Source: Oscillospiraceae bacterium
GTDB taxonomy: Bacteria > Bacillota > Clostridia > Oscillospirales > CAG-272
Length of the DNA: 55,860 nucleotides
Direction of reading: 5' to 3'
Assembly: GCA_015064735.1 (NCBI GenBank)
Contig: SVRP01000005.1
Coordinates: 105,934-161,793 of the forward strand
Part shown: positions 16,978-27,090 of the stretch, piece after piece
Position numbering within the stretch: the first letter of the stretch is position 1
Layout: each line of letters starts with the position of its first letter
The notes under the pieces: generated by a model
Database searches by the model: none
Told to the model about the DNA's origin: nothing
What the model saw: only the letters and a program-made list of their open reading frames with translations
Translations under genes and position numbers: made by a program

Positions 16978-18024
16978 TTAATAACTGACGCTGCCTATTC
17001 CGTTTTTCGCAATATCATCAGCGCAGTAAACCGCATATTCACTGTATTTGCGATATATCTCCGAAAAATCGGCATTACTTCCGTTCAAAAAAACACGATC
17101 TCTGTCAAAATCATTTTCCCATTTTCCAAGCAAACGGTGCCGAAGCTCATTCATGGCGGGAGCTGATAAAACGTAAAATGATGCTCCGCTCGTCTTGGCG
17201 GTTACTGCCCTTCCCGGGGCTGTAACGAAAAATATACTACTCTGCTCTGTTTTGCGCGCCGTATCCGAAAGCAAGCCTACATCTGTAAGCGTAATATCGG
17301 TATCCACCCGCCCGTTGAGCGCGTCAAAAAGCTTATACGAAATATTATCATCATGGGAATCTAAAATTTTTTGCATAAGAGCGCACATGACTACCTTCTG
17401 CGTATCCACTCTCCCAAGGTCTCCGTCGGCATACCCAGCTCTGTATCTTACGAGCTGCTCTGCGCCCTTTCCGTCAAGCCGATGTCTGCCCTTGGTTATG
17501 TGAATATAAAGCTCTTGCGCGGGATCGTTGTAATAAAGGGCCTTGGTAAGCTCTACCTCGATACCTCCGAGAGCATCCACCGCATAGCAAAAGGCATCGG
17601 GGGACAGCACCATATATCGGTCTATCTCAACTCCAAAGCCGTCGGAGATAAAATTCTTAAGCCCCTCTCCGCCAAGTCTGGCATAGGCGCCGTTTATTTT
17701 TTTGTAACCGTTTTCGCTATATACAGCGTAGGTGTCTCTTGGTATCTGTAGCACGCTCACTCCGCCGGCATCGGTATCGGCAGAAACAATCATCATAACG
17801 TCGGTAAGCCCCGACACTCTGTCGCACCCGGCCACAAGAACGGTAAAATGACCTTTTTTAACCTCGGCTCGCGGAATATCCGTCAAAATCTCGGTCCCTG
17901 TTCCCGCATATTTTACGGTAGCGAATATAACTGCCGTTACAGTCACGGCAAGAGCTGCAGCTATAACAGCTTTGAACGCTTTAATATTTATTTTCATTAT
18001 CCGGACTCTCTTTTTGTTATTCAT
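16978..18024 (-). CDS. LytR-CpsA-Psr (LCP) family protein
   Basis: A 348-residue protein with a short cytoplasmic N-terminus, one membrane anchor (residues ~15-35, AVIAAALAVTVTAVIFATV) and an extracellular LCP domain. Recognisable are LVAGCDRVSGLTDVMMIVS, VSVLQIPRDTYA (catalytic Arg), and ADGDLGRVDTQKVVM. LCP enzymes transfer undecaprenyl-linked glycopolymers to peptidoglycan. The start at 18024 is preceded by AAGG at short distance; an alternative is the Met at residue 10. It lies between yqeK and rsfS. Confidence 0.88.
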   Translation of the reverse strand: MNNKKRVRIMKINIKAFKAVIAAALAVTVTAVIFATVKYAGTGTEILTDIPRAEVKKGHFTVLVAGCDRVSGLTDVMMIVSADTDAGGVSVLQIPRDTYAVYSENGYKKINGAYARLGGEGLKNFISDGFGVEIDRYMVLSPDAFCYAVDALGGIEVELTKALYYNDPAQELYIHITKGRHRLDGKGAEQLVRYRAGYADGDLGRVDTQKVVMCALMQKILDSHDDNISYKLFDALNGRVDTDITLTDVGLLSDTARKTEQSSIFFVTAPGRAVTAKTSGASFYVLSAPAMNELRHRLLGKWENDFDRDRVFLNGSNADFSEIYRKYSEYAVYCADDIAKNGIGSVSY

Positions 18025-18070
18025 ATATCCTTAGGCTTGTCGTTAGGGTATATGTAGAGGGTTCGGCCCT

Positions 18071-18703
18071 TTATTTTTTCATAAGGCTCAATACAAGCTC
18101 ATTCCTTGCTTTGAAGGTCTCCTCGCTTATAGGAAGCCCGTCAAACATAAGTCCGCTGACCGTCATGTCGTAGGACAGTATCAGCGTGCTGTCAAGATGA
18201 CGCAAAAGCTCCGATTTACTCATTTTTTCGGGCTCCGCGTCAAAGAAATATTCTCTCAGACGCACACAATCCTCAAAGGTCCTCGACATATCTATGTAGT
18301 CAGCAAGGTAAATAATTTTTTCGGTAAGAGTCATTCCCTCTCTGCCCGTAGTATGATAGCGAACAGCGGATATTATCTCCTCATCGGCAAATTCGGGATA
18401 TCTGTCGGGAATTATTGCCGCGGCCGTTCTCGCGTGAAATGTCTTTGGAGAGAAAACGTCTCTCTCGCTTACGGGAAGCCCATATTTCTCGCACACCTCA
18501 AGCTGTCCGTCAAGAGTATATTCCTTGGTTATATCGTGCAAGAGCGCAGCCGCTCTCATTTTATCGGTCGCATCGGGACAGAAAAGCCCGCAAAGACGAA
18601 CCGCCATTTTCTCGACCTCAAGCGTGTGCTCGGCTCTCTTTTTCGACATATTTTCGATCACACTTTTGCGAAGCACCTCAAGCATTTGTTCAGTAATTTT
18701 CAC
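18071..18703 (-). CDS. yqeK: YqeK-type HD phosphohydrolase
   Basis: A 210-residue HD-domain protein starting at GTG 18703, with AAGGAG 6 nt before it. Metal ligands are HTLEVEKMA, LLHDITKEY, FHARTAA and the VRYHTTGREGMT/YLADYIDMSR blocks. YqeK proteins hydrolyse diadenosine tetraphosphate symmetrically to two ADP. It starts 10 bp after nadD, the standard neighbour. Confidence 0.93.
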   Translation of the reverse strand: MKITEQMLEVLRKSVIENMSKKRAEHTLEVEKMAVRLCGLFCPDATDKMRAAALLHDITKEYTLDGQLEVCEKYGLPVSERDVFSPKTFHARTAAAIIPDRYPEFADEEIISAVRYHTTGREGMTLTEKIIYLADYIDMSRTFEDCVRLREYFFDAEPEKMSKSELLRHLDSTLILSYDMTVSGLMFDGLPISEETFKARNELVLSLMKK

Positions 18704-18713
18704 ACCGTTCTCC

Positions 18714-19334
18714 TTAGTCCAGATAAAGTCTGTTCTCTCTTATGAATTTTTCAACTGCAGGCGGAACAAGCTCTGAAATATCCTTGCCCTCTCTTACCGC
18801 CCGTCTTATATCGGTAGAAGCCATAGGCATGGGCTCCGTAACGATTCTTCGGAACATAACACCGTGCTTTTCGTAGTATTCCCCGATCTTTGAAATTATT
18901 CTCGCCGTAAGCAGAGGATCATCCTCCCGTCTTACGTAGGTGGGATAACACATTTTAAGTATATCCTCGTATCTGTACCACTTATCGAAGGTCAGCACCA
19001 TATCTGTTCCGCAAAGAAGAAACAGCCTCGTATCGGGACGCTGCAGCTCCTTCAAGGTATCGTAGGTGTAGCTTCTTCCGCCGCGCTTTATCTCTACGTC
19101 AGAAATAATAACTCCGTCGGTGCCCTCAAAGGCAAGCTCACACATTTTAAGACGGTAGAGTGGGTCATCCGAGCGGTCTACCTCCTTATGTGGCGGGATA
19201 AAGGTGGGGATAACGAAAAGATAGTCGAGCTTCATCTGCTCCATAAATGCCTTTGCGACCGCAACGTGGGCGTTGTGAATAGGCGCGAAGGTACCGCCGT
19301 AAACTCCTACGCGGAGCATATCCATTCCGTTCAT
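18714..19334 (-). CDS. nadD: Nicotinate-nucleotide adenylyltransferase
   Basis: A 206-residue nucleotidyltransferase with the N-terminal GVYGGTFAPIHNAH (HxGH-type) motif and C-terminal MASTDIRRAVREG (ISSTxIR type). It makes NaAD from NaMN and ATP in NAD synthesis. The first ATG (19334) overlaps the yhbY stop as ATGA; two further in-frame Met codons at 19325 and 19319 could also start the protein. Confidence 0.96.
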   Translation of the reverse strand: MNGMDMLRVGVYGGTFAPIHNAHVAVAKAFMEQMKLDYLFVIPTFIPPHKEVDRSDDPLYRLKMCELAFEGTDGVIISDVEIKRGGRSYTYDTLKELQRPDTRLFLLCGTDMVLTFDKWYRYEDILKMCYPTYVRREDDPLLTARIISKIGEYYEKHGVMFRRIVTEPMPMASTDIRRAVREGKDISELVPPAVEKFIRENRLYLD

Positions 19335-19618
19335 AGCTCTATTCTCTTATTATTCACCGATTCGCGGTAAAGTATTATTTTTCTGCCAACGACTCCGACC
19401 ACATCGGCATCAACCAATGATGCCAGCTCGTTTGCGACCTCCTTGGGCGACTCCATGGAGTTTTCAAGAACAGTCATTTTTATAAGTTCTCTTGCTTCAA
19501 GGGCATCGGATACCGTCTTGATAAGATTATCTCCGATTCCTCCCTTGCCTATCTGCATAATTGCGGGAATACCGTTGGCAAGTCCGCGCAAATATGCTCT
19601 CTGCTTTGATGTTATCAT
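19331..19618 (-). CDS. yhbY: YhbY-family CRM-domain RNA-binding protein
   Basis: A 95-residue single CRM domain: LTSKQRAYLRG-type start, IMQIGKGGIGDNLIKTVSDALEARELIKMTVLEN with the GxxG loop, and VGVVGRKIILYRE at the end. These proteins associate with pre-50S ribosomes. GAGG precedes the ATG. It sits between rdgB and nadD. Confidence 0.94.
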   Translation of the reverse strand: MITSKQRAYLRGLANGIPAIMQIGKGGIGDNLIKTVSDALEARELIKMTVLENSMESPKEVANELASLVDADVVGVVGRKIILYRESVNNKRIEL

Positions 19619-19628
19619 ATTTTCCTCT

Positions 19629-20225
19629 TCAGTTTTTCAGATTTTTCAGCCATTCCGCAAAAAGCTCTATGGCTTTTCCTCTGTGAGATATGGCATTCTT
19701 TTCTTCTCCGCTCATCTCGGCAAAGGTCTTATCCATACTCTCCACGTAGAATATAGGGTCGTAACCAAATCCGTTATTTCCCCTGTATTCGTTTATTATC
19801 TCTCCGTAGGTTTTCCCGACGAAAAGCTCTCCTCCCTCAATATTATCGGGAAGAACACAGGCAATGGTGCAAACAAAGCTCGCGCTTCTGTCGGTCTTAT
19901 CGGAGAGCTTTGAAAGCAGCAGCTCATTATTTTTTCTGTCGTTTCCGTGTTCTCCAGCATATCTTGCGGAATATATTCCCGGCTCGCCGCCAAGCACGTT
20001 TACCGAAAGACCGGAATCCTCGCCAACTCCCATATATCCACTCTTCGCGGCGACTCTTGCCTTTATGAGCGCGTTTTCGGCAAAGGTCTCTCCGTTTTCC
20101 TCTATATCACCGTATATACCGACCTCGTCAAGTGAAAGTATCTCAACTCCGTCAACATATTTTCCGAGTGTCGCCTGCCACTCCTCTATCTTATGCTTAT
20201 TTCTCGATGCAAGTACTATTTTCAT
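19629..20225 (-). CDS. rdgB: XTP/dITP diphosphatase (RdgB/HAM1)
   Basis: A 198-residue enzyme beginning MKIVLASRNKHKIEEWQ, with the family signatures GVGEDSGLSVNVLGGEPGIYSARYAGE and GFGYDPIFYVE, and SHRGKA near the end. It removes non-canonical purine triphosphates. I place the start at 20225, 1 nt after the ftsY stop; the longer frame start at 20264 lies inside ftsY and adds non-family residues. Confidence 0.95.
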   Translation of the reverse strand: MKIVLASRNKHKIEEWQATLGKYVDGVEILSLDEVGIYGDIEENGETFAENALIKARVAAKSGYMGVGEDSGLSVNVLGGEPGIYSARYAGEHGNDRKNNELLLSKLSDKTDRSASFVCTIACVLPDNIEGGELFVGKTYGEIINEYRGNNGFGYDPIFYVESMDKTFAEMSGEEKNAISHRGKAIELFAEWLKNLKN

Positions 20226-20226
20226 A

Positions 20227-21132
20227 TCATTCAAAAAGTGCGCTGACAAATTCCTTGCTGTCAAATTCCTGCATGTCGTCTATCTTCTCGCCGACACCTA
20301 TGAATTTAACGGGAATGTCAAGCTCGGTCTTAATAGAAATAACTATACCGCCCTTTGCCGTTCCGTCAAGCTTGTTAAGAATAAGTCCCGTAATGTTTGC
20401 CGCATTGCGGAATTCCTTTGCCTGAAGGATCGCGTTCTGTCCCGTCGTAGCGTCAAGGACGAGAAGATTTTCCCTTGCCGCGCCGGGCAACTCTCGGTCG
20501 ATTACTCTGTTTATCTTCGCAAGCTCGTTCATAAGATTTACCTTATTATGAAGTCTGCCCGCCGTATCCACGATAAGAACGTCTGCTTGCTTTCTCTTTG
20601 CGTAAGCAATAGCGTCAAATACGACAGCCGCGGGGTCGCTTCCCTCGTTCTGCTTAACAAGATCCGCGCCCGAACGCTCACACCATACAGCCAACTGGTC
20701 GATAGCCGCCGCGCGGAATGTGTCGGCTGCGGCAACAACGACCTTTTTACCCTTTGATATGAGTCTGTTGGAAATTTTACCGATAGAGGTCGTCTTTCCC
20801 GCTCCGTTTACTCCGATAACGAGAATTACTGACGGAGTTGTGGTAAGCTCCAGCTCTCCGCCCTCTCCTATCATATCCTCAAGTATCGTCTTAAGAGCGT
20901 CAATTACCTGCTCCTTTTCCTTAAGTCTGCCCGACTTTATATCGTCGCGCAGTCTTTCCATTATCTCCTCGGTAGCATTTACTCCCACGTCGGAGGTTAT
21001 AAGCAGCTCCTCAAGCTCCTCAAGCATATCCTCGTCTACTCGCACGAAGCTCTTAAGAACCTCGTCTATCTGTCCGAAGATAGCCTTTTTGGTCTTTGAA
21101 AGTCCTGCCTTGAGCTTATCCAAAAATGCCAT
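20227..21132 (-). CDS. ftsY: Signal recognition particle receptor FtsY
   Basis: A 301-residue NG-domain GTPase: G1 [25 protein letters not shown]3 DTAGRLH, G4 [11 protein letters not shown], and the closing [13 protein letters not shown]. It docks SRP-ribosome complexes at the membrane. The acidic A domain of E. coli FtsY is missing, as is normal in Firmicutes. The ATG at 21132 lies 9 nt after GGGAG; the Met at 21141 is too close to that site. It overlaps smc by 17 bp. Confidence 0.97.
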   Translation of the reverse strand: MAFLDKLKAGLSKTKKAIFGQIDEVLKSFVRVDEDMLEELEELLITSDVGVNATEEIMERLRDDIKSGRLKEKEQVIDALKTILEDMIGEGGELELTTTPSVILVIGVNGAGKTTSIGKISNRLISKGKKVVVAAADTFRAAAIDQLAVWCERSGADLVKQNEGSDPAAVVFDAIAYAKRKQADVLIVDTAGRLHNKVNLMNELAKINRVIDRELPGAARENLLVLDATTGQNAILQAKEFRNAANITGLILNKLDGTAKGGIVISIKTELDIPVKFIGVGEKIDDMQEFDSKEFVSALFE

Positions 21133-24100
21133 CCCAATCATCTCCCTTTTTCTTTGAAATATCGTCCACGTTAAGCTCGAGAACCTTGGAAATTCCTCTC
21201 TCGGGCATGGTTACTCCGTAAAGACGGTTTGCCGCCTCCATGGTACCGCGGCGGTGGGTTATCATTATAAACTGAGTTCCGTTTGAATACCTCTTGATAT
21301 ACTCCGCAAATCTTGCTACGTTGACCTCGTCAAGCGCCGCCTCTATCTCGTCGAGAATACAGAAGGGCGTGGGGTTGACCTGCAATATTGCAAAGAAGAG
21401 CGCGATAGCTATAAAGGACTGCTCTCCGCCCGAAAGCTGAACAAGGTTCTTGATTATCTTTCCGGGAGGCGCCGCCTTTATCTCAATGCCCGATTCAAGC
21501 ACATTTTCGGGGTCGGACAGCGTTATCTCCGCGCTTCCCCCGCCGAAAAGCTCCGAGAAGGTGCGGTTGAAGTTCTCGTTTATCTTGTTGAAGGACTCCA
21601 TAAACGATGTCTCCATCTCACCCTCAAGCTTACCGATTATATCAAGAAGGTCTGCGCGAGATGCTTCAAGGTCCTTTATCTGTCCCTCCATATAATCGTA
21701 TCTTGACTTGACCTCCTTGTATTTGCTTACGGCATCAAGGTCTACGTTACCCAGAACACGAAGCTTGTTGCGACACTCGGTCTGTTTTGCAGCCGCCTCG
21801 CCTCTCGTCTCTGCCGTAAGAGCGGGATATCCGAGAGCTACGGCATCGCCTCTTGTAAGCTCATGCTCGTCCCAAAGCCTTGTGGCAAGCTTATCCTGCT
21901 CGACTCTGAGATTTGCGAGTCTGTTTTCGTATCTGGTGTATTCCTTAAAAATAAGCTCCTTTTGCTGAAGCTTTTCACGGGTCCTTGCGGTTACCTCGCT
22001 TATCTTTCGCTTGAATTCGGCATTTCCGTCCTCGAGCTTTGTACGCTTTTCGCCAAGCTCCTCAAGACGCTTTGCACTATCAGCATAGGCATCTCTGTTA
22101 TCTGCCTTTTCCTTTTCATATTCGGAAATTCGCTGATTCAAAAATTCGATTCTCGAAAGCTGCTCTACCTTGGCGGCAACAAATTCACCTATTCTTGCCT
22201 CGCTCTCCTCGGTCATTCGCTCCTCGGTCTCAATATCCTTCTTGATTTCGTTTATGGCAATGAGAGCCGCCGTCATTTTTTCCTCTGCCTCGGTCTTTTT
22301 GTCAAGAGCTTCGTTCTTCTTTACGTCCATGTCTGCTCTTGCGGCGCTTATTTCGCTTATCTGACCGTCAAGCTCGGTTCTGCGGACAGCAAGGTTCTTC
22401 TTATCCTCCTCGTATTGTTCTCTCTCACGAAGAAGATCCCCGTAGTCTGCTCTGAGCTTTGCTATGAGCGCATCGTTTGCTTCAAGCTTCGCCGTTATCT
22501 GCTCAAGGCGGTTGTTTTCGGAATCTCTCATGACCTTAATAAGGCTTATCTTCTGCTCAAGTGAATCCTTATCGTCCTCGGTCTCCTTTATCTTTTCCGC
22601 AAGCTTACGTAGCTCTCCCTCTGACTTGTCTATTTTCTTAAGCAGCTCGGAAAGCTCGCCTTCAAGCCTCTTTATCTCTGCTGCTCTTCCGAGAATATTC
22701 CCGTTCTGACGTACAGAGCCTCCGGTGAATGAACCGCCTACGTTGATCTGCTGACCGTCAAGCGTTACCGCCTTTACTCTGTATTTGAGCGACTTCGCCA
22801 TATTGTTTGCGTGATCGATAGTATCAAATACAAGAGTTCTGCCAAGAAGTCCCGAAAGTATCTCCGAGAATTTTTTCTCGGCTCCCACAAGCTCGTCGGC
22901 AACTGCAATGTAACCCTCGTATCCCATTGCCTCATTCATTTCGGCGGTTGCGCTCTGTCCCTTCATAGAGGTCAGGGGGAAGAAGGTCGCGCGTCCCGCT
23001 TCTGCCTTCTTAAGGTGGAACATAGCCGCCTTTGCAACGCTTTCGTCCTCAACTACTATGTGCTGAAGATTTGGTCCCAGCGCCGTTTCTATTGCGGTTA
23101 TGTACTTATCGTCAACCTTGATAAGTGTAGAAAGCGGACCGTATATTTTGCCGCACTTTACTCCGTAACGGTCGGTGATCTCACCCTCTGCATACTTCTT
23201 CATAACGTGGCGCACGCTTCCCGAATATCCCTCGAACTGCTGCTCCATAGTCTTAAAGGTATCTATTCTCTGATTTAGTGAATCTCTGCGAAGCTTCATA
23301 GAGGTCAGAGCCTCGTTGTCGTCCTGGCGCTCGGAGTAAAGATCCGCAAGGTCTGCGGTAAGAAGGTCTACCTGTCTTGCGCTCTCGGCAGTTGCCGTGT
23401 CGTATTCCTCAACAGAGCTTCTTATCCTTTCGCTCTGCGCTCTCATATCGGAGGACTGCTTCTCGTAATTTTCTATTTCACGGAGAACAGAGCTGTTCTT
23501 ATCACTGTCGCTTTCGGTGGAATTTTCTATAAACTCTATTCTCGCGTTTACGGAAGCAAGCTCACCCTCAAGCGCGCGTATGTCGGACAAAGCCTTGTCT
23601 ATTCCGAACTCAAGCTCTCTTGCCTGCTCGGCAACCTTGACCTGCTCTCCTCTTAGTGTCTCGTAATCATTTTCCTTCGCTCTGAGCGTAGCACCAAGCT
23701 CCGAAAGCTTTTCTGCTCTCTTGGCATTTGCCTCTGTCTCGGTCTCTGCAGATTTCTGCGCAGATGCAGCAATTCCCTCTGCTCCCGCGATCATCTCCTT
23801 TGTATGGAGAATATTGGTCTCGGTTATACCGTATGCACTGTCAAGTCCGTGGCAAATCTCGGTCTCCCTGCGTATCTCGGAAAGAAGATTTTCGGACTCT
23901 GTCTGATTATTCTGCGAAATTTCAAAAAGTCTGTCGCTCTGAACCTCAAGCGCCTTTACAGAGTCCTCTGCGTTTCGCAGGTCAAATTCGGCATTTCTGA
24001 AGCTTTCCTCGCATTTGCTTACGTCCTCGCGAAGTCTCTCGGTATCAAAGAGCCAAAGCTGAACGTCAACTCTCTTTTTTGTCTCAAGAAGCTCAATAGC

Positions 24101-24748
24101 CTTTTTTGCCTTCTCAGCTTCCTTTTCGAGAGGAACGACCTGAGCCGCCACCTCGGCAAAGACGTCGTTTATACGGGTCATATTGTCCTCGGTGTTCGCA
24201 AGCTGACGCTCGGTCTCACTCTTTTTGTGTCTGTACTTAGCTATACCCGACGCATCCTCAAATATGCTTCTGCGCTCGTCGCTCTTTCTTGAAATTATCT
24301 CTGCTATCTTACCCTGACCGATTATGGAATATCCGTCTCGTCCCACACCCGTATTCATGAAGAGCTCGTAAATATCGCGCAAGCGCACTGCTCTGCGGTT
24401 TATATAGTATTCGCTCTCTCCCGAGCGGTAATATCTTCTGGTTACGGTAACCTCGTCATAGGGACAGTCAAGTCTTCCGAGCATTCCCGTATTGTCAAAG
24501 GTAACCGACACCTCCGCATATCCCATGGGACGGCGGCTGTCCGCTCCGCCGAAGATAATGTCCTCCATCTTGGTTCCTCTGATGCTCTTGGAGGATATCT
24601 CTCCGAGAACCCAACGCATGGCATCCGATATATTCGATTTTCCGCTTCCGTTAGGTCCTACGATAACCGTGGCTCCCCCCTCAAAGGTAAGCTTTGTTTT
24701 ATCGGGAAAGGATTTGAAGCCCTGTAATTCAAGTGATTTAAGATACAC
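21116..24748 (-). CDS. smc: Chromosome segregation ATPase SMC
   Basis: A 1210-residue SMC protein. The start is GTG at 24748, 7 nt after GGGAG, giving [18 protein letters not shown]. Walker A is [20 protein letters not shown]. Two long coiled coils flank a hinge around [23 protein letters not shown]. The signature is [14 protein letters not shown], and Walker B is [13 protein letters not shown]. It forms condensin with ScpAB. It lies between a radical SAM gene and ftsY, as in many clostridia. Confidence 0.97.
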   Translation of the reverse strand: MYLKSLELQGFKSFPDKTKLTFEGGATVIVGPNGSGKSNISDAMRWVLGEISSKSIRGTKMEDIIFGGADSRRPMGYAEVSVTFDNTGMLGRLDCPYDEVTVTRRYYRSGESEYYINRRAVRLRDIYELFMNTGVGRDGYSIIGQGKIAEIISRKSDERRSIFEDASGIAKYRHKKSETERQLANTEDNMTRINDVFAEVAAQVVPLEKEAEKAKKAIELLETKKRVDVQLWLFDTERLREDVSKCEESFRNAEFDLRNAEDSVKALEVQSDRLFEISQNNQTESENLLSEIRRETEICHGLDSAYGITETNILHTKEMIAGAEGIAASAQKSAETETEANAKRAEKLSELGATLRAKENDYETLRGEQVKVAEQARELEFGIDKALSDIRALEGELASVNARIEFIENSTESDSDKNSSVLREIENYEKQSSDMRAQSERIRSSVEEYDTATAESARQVDLLTADLADLYSERQDDNEALTSMKLRRDSLNQRIDTFKTMEQQFEGYSGSVRHVMKKYAEGEITDRYGVKCGKIYGPLSTLIKVDDKYITAIETALGPNLQHIVVEDESVAKAAMFHLKKAEAGRATFFPLTSMKGQSATAEMNEAMGYEGYIAVADELVGAEKKFSEILSGLLGRTLVFDTIDHANNMAKSLKYRVKAVTLDGQQINVGGSFTGGSVRQNGNILGRAAEIKRLEGELSELLKKIDKSEGELRKLAEKIKETEDDKDSLEQKISLIKVMRDSENNRLEQITAKLEANDALIAKLRADYGDLLREREQYEEDKKNLAVRRTELDGQISEISAARADMDVKKNEALDKKTEAEEKMTAALIAINEIKKDIETEERMTEESEARIGEFVAAKVEQLSRIEFLNQRISEYEKEKADNRDAYADSAKRLEELGEKRTKLEDGNAEFKRKISEVTARTREKLQQKELIFKEYTRYENRLANLRVEQDKLATRLWDEHELTRGDAVALGYPALTAETRGEAAAKQTECRNKLRVLGNVDLDAVSKYKEVKSRYDYMEGQIKDLEASRADLLDIIGKLEGEMETSFMESFNKINENFNRTFSELFGGGSAEITLSDPENVLESGIEIKAAPPGKIIKNLVQLSGGEQSFIAIALFFAILQVNPTPFCILDEIEAALDEVNVARFAEYIKRYSNGTQFIMITHRRGTMEAANRLYGVTMPERGISKVLELNVDDISKKKGDDWDGIFG

Positions 24749-24761
24749 GCACTGTCTCCCT

Positions 24762-25802
24762 TCAAAAGAAATTATCAAAAGTTTTTTGCCTACAATATTC
24801 TAATATAATATTATAACCTATTATTTCATTTTTTTCAAGTACTTTTACCTGTCTGAAGCCATATTTTTCGCATAATTTTATCTTATTTTTACGTTTTTGA
24901 CCAACAGCCTTGGAAACAGAGCCGCAAGACACGAAAACGGTAAGCTCTCCGCCGCGTATATTCATACTGTCAAGCTCGCGGCAAATGCGCCTGAAATAAA
25001 GCTCACTCATCGCCATTTCTCCTATGGAAGAATGATTTGCGCCGCCAACAACAAGGCTTTCGTCCGAAAGGTTTTCCGACGCGCAAAGCCCGACTCTTAT
25101 GCAAGGAACTCCGCACCTGTCAAAGACGTCAAGAACGCTCGCAGTCCTCATTACCGCCTCCTCGTTGGTAAGAGGCGAATACTCTCCTCTGTAAGTCATA
25201 CACGCAAGCTCGGTATCCTTAAACACAACGGTAGGATATACCCTTGCGCCGTCGGCTCCCGCTGCTATTATCTTTTTTGCCGTTTCTATTTCATCCGATT
25301 CGGTTGACGAGGGCAGACCTATCATCATCTGACCTATAAGGTCAAATCCGTATTCCTTTACCATTCTGCAAGCCCTTTCGGCACAGGCGGCATCGTGTCC
25401 TCTGCCCGAAGCTGTCAGCACCTTGTCGGACATGCTTTGAAGTCCCAGCTCAACCGTCTTTACCGAATATTTTGAGAGTATATCAAGTATATTTTTGTCA
25501 ATATAATCGGGACGGGTAGACAGCCTTATAGATTTCACTCTGCCACTGTCTATGTACTTTTGCGCTCGCTCGAGAAGATCGGTCATAAGCTCTATGCCGA
25601 TACCCGTAAAGGAGCCTCCGAAAAAGGCTATCTCGCAATCGTCCTCCGCGCCTACGGTGGAAAGAGCCTCGTCTATTTCAAGCTCCACCGACGAGGGGTC
25701 GAAATTCATATGTCCCGAAATCGAGCGCTGATTGCAAAAAACGCAGGCGTTGGGGCATCCGAGATGAGGTATGAAGATAGGAATATTTATATGTCTTGGC
25801 AT
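24762..25802 (-). CDS. Radical SAM protein (Elp3-related, smc-linked)
   Basis: A 346-residue protein starting at ATG 25802 with GGAGG upstream. The 4Fe-4S/SAM motif is CPNACVFCNQ (residues 16-25), followed by IAFFGGSFTGI (GGE-type strand), RLSTRPDYID and VELGLQSMSD. The arrangement resembles the radical SAM half of Elp3 (elongator complex protein 3-like) with no acetyltransferase domain. A member of this family commonly precedes smc in clostridia. The substrate is unknown; RNA modification is a plausible guess only. Confidence 0.85.
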   Translation of the reverse strand: MPRHINIPIFIPHLGCPNACVFCNQRSISGHMNFDPSSVELEIDEALSTVGAEDDCEIAFFGGSFTGIGIELMTDLLERAQKYIDSGRVKSIRLSTRPDYIDKNILDILSKYSVKTVELGLQSMSDKVLTASGRGHDAACAERACRMVKEYGFDLIGQMMIGLPSSTESDEIETAKKIIAAGADGARVYPTVVFKDTELACMTYRGEYSPLTNEEAVMRTASVLDVFDRCGVPCIRVGLCASENLSDESLVVGGANHSSIGEMAMSELYFRRICRELDSMNIRGGELTVFVSCGSVSKAVGQKRKNKIKLCEKYGFRQVKVLEKNEIIGYNIILEYCRQKTFDNFF

Positions 25803-25894
25803 GGTATACCTCCGAGAAAATCAATCGTGAATATTATATCACAAATATATAAACAAACTATTACGATTGAAGCTTTTTCTGAATAAATATAAGA

Positions 25895-25922
25895 AAAAGA
25901 GCAATTTCAAAATTGCTCTTTT
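25895..25922 (-). terminator. Terminator after the SGNH hydrolase gene
   Basis: Stem AAAAGAGCAATTT / AAATTGCTCTTTT with T-rich flank on the minus strand. Confidence 0.8.
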
Positions 25923-25940
25923 AGCTTTTTGAGTTTTTCG

Positions 25941-26627
25941 TCAAATAAGATCAACTATCCTCTCGGCGATCCTCTCCATACCGAGATCGCTTGGGTGTCT
26001 TGCCACGCCCTTATGCTCGAAAAGACCAATAGCCATGTTGGCTTCGTCCTCTTCAAGATCGTGAAGCTGACAGAAGGTATATCCCTTTTCCTCGCAGATC
26101 TCCTTGATCATTCCGTCTCTCGGATCGTTTCTCCAGAAGCTGTCGGTAACTATTACCTTTGCCTTTTCATTGGACGCGAAAAACTCTATCATTTTCGCAA
26201 ATTCGGGCTTACAGTCGGGCGCAGAGCCTTTTCTCATGTTCTCTCCGATACGGATAACCACCACGTCGGCTTTGAAGTCTCTTGCCTGCCAATATTTTTC
26301 GTTAAGCACGGTGTCGGTATTCTCGTAATCAATCTCCCATGTTGACGCCTGAGAGATACACGCGTATATTTTTCCGTATTTTTCTTCAAGCATGGCAATG
26401 GCTCTGTGAACGTAATCCTTTTCCTTAGATGACGCAGCCATTCCCCAATCCACGAACCAGCCGATATCCGCTTTATATCCGTGTCTCGTTATGGAATTAC
26501 CCACGAAAATAACACGCAGACCGCTCCCGTCCCCCTCAAAGGTTACGTTTGGGTTTCCGTTAAGCTGATTTTTTGCCGCTACGTTATTTTCAAGCTCGTT
26601 TTTCGAAATATAACTGTTATTCTGCAT
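25941..26627 (-). CDS. SGNH/GDSL-type hydrolase
   Basis: A 228-residue esterase-fold protein. Block I is VIFVGNSITRHG (Ser in the GDSL position), block III is RIGENMRKG (Gly-Glu-Asn), and block V is HPSDLGM with the Asp-His pair (H-x-x-D spacing inverted as HPSD). There is no signal peptide. Related intracellular SGNH enzymes deacetylate sugars, which would fit the glycosidases in this window, but the substrate is unknown. Its own consensus promoter is at 26657-26685. Confidence 0.82.
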   Translation of the reverse strand: MQNNSYISKNELENNVAAKNQLNGNPNVTFEGDGSGLRVIFVGNSITRHGYKADIGWFVDWGMAASSKEKDYVHRAIAMLEEKYGKIYACISQASTWEIDYENTDTVLNEKYWQARDFKADVVVIRIGENMRKGSAPDCKPEFAKMIEFFASNEKAKVIVTDSFWRNDPRDGMIKEICEEKGYTFCQLHDLEEDEANMAIGLFEHKGVARHPSDLGMERIAERIVDLI

Positions 26628-26656
26628 TGTTTTTCTCCTTGTGATGAGTTGAGGGT

Positions 26657-26685
26657 ATTATAGCACGGAAACCTTGCTGTGTCAA
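26657..26685 (-). promoter_or_regulatory. Sigma-A promoter of the SGNH hydrolase gene
   Basis: On the minus strand TTGACA (26685-26680), 17 bp, TATAAT (26662-26657). Confidence 0.85.
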
Positions 26686-26701
26686 TACGTTTTAAAAGAA
26701 T

Positions 26702-26879
26702 CACAGCGAAGCTGTGTATATCATCAATGCAAAGCATTGAATATCACCAACACGAAGTGTTGTATATCATCAAGCCGCAGAAAGATACACGCTATAGCGT
26801 GATGATATACAGCCCCTGCAGTGGCTGATGATATACGCCGCACTTTGTGCGTCGATGATATACCAAGCCTGTGGCTTGG
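26702..26879. repeat. Array of seven small palindromes with a conserved 10-nt linker
   Basis: Palindromes sit at 26702-26716 (CACAGC gaa GCTGTG), 26725-26739 (CAATGC aaa GCATTG), 26748-26762 (CAACAC gaa GTGTTG), 26788-26801 (CACGCTATAGCGTG), 26811-26826 (AGCCcCTGCAGtGGCT), 26839-26851 (CGCAC ttt GTGCG) and 26863-26879 (CCAAGCC tgt GGCTTGG). Linkers read TATATCATCA in the left part and TGATGATATAC in the right part, which are reverse complements, so orientation flips near 26773-26787, where a half palindrome (AGCCGCAG) remains. Stem sequences all differ; the linker is conserved. It lies between the tRNA terminator and the SGNH promoter and contains no gene. Confidence 0.85.
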
Positions 26880-26888
26880 ATAAAAAAA

Positions 26889-26910
26889 GAACGAAGCAAT
26901 CGCTTCGTTC
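26889..26910 (-). terminator. Terminator of the tRNA operon
   Basis: Stem GAACGAAGC / GCTTCGTTC with a 4-nt loop, T-run on the minus strand at 26888-26882; A/T flanks also suit the plus strand. Confidence 0.85.
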
Positions 26911-26917
26911 TTTTTTC

Positions 26918-26995
26918 TGGGGAGAGATATGGGATTCGAACCCACGGCCTTCAGGGCCACAACCTGACGCGCTAACCAACTGCGCTAATCCCTCC
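26918..26995 (-). tRNA. tRNA-His (GTG)
   Basis: Cloverleaf with anticodon loop TTGTGGC between TCAGG and CCTGA, D-arm GCGC/GCGC, T-arm GTGGG-TTCGAAT-CCCAT, encoded CCA at 26918-26920. The extra 5' G (G-1, position 26995) pairs with discriminator C73, the His identity element. Confidence 0.95.
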
Positions 26996-26998
26996 GTA

Positions 26999-27075
26999 TG
27001 GCGTGCCTTAAGGGATTCGAACCCCCGACCTACTGCTTAGAAGGCAGTTGCTCTATCCGGCTGAGCTAAAGGCAC
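26999..27075 (-). tRNA. tRNA-Arg (TCT)
   Basis: Acceptor GTGCCTT/AAGGCAC, anticodon loop CTTCTAA between ACTGC and GCAGT, T-loop TTCGAAT, encoded CCA at 26999-27001. Three bases separate it from tRNA-His. Confidence 0.95.
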
Positions 27076-27090
27076 AAGCTTTTATACTGC

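Noticed and set aside
18071-19618. LCP gene as a horizontally acquired insertion in the nadD-rsfS cluster
   Set aside because: Codon use and spacing look like its neighbours, and an LCP gene at this place is familiar from other clostridia.
25941-26627. Upstream extension of coding into the hairpin array (short frames at 26724-26979)
   Set aside because: These frames run through the palindromes and the tRNA-His gene, have no ribosome sites and no family resemblance.
26702-26910. CRISPR-like array
   Set aside because: The conserved unit is only ~10 nt and the variable parts are short self-complementary stems, not 30-nt spacers; no cas gene is near.
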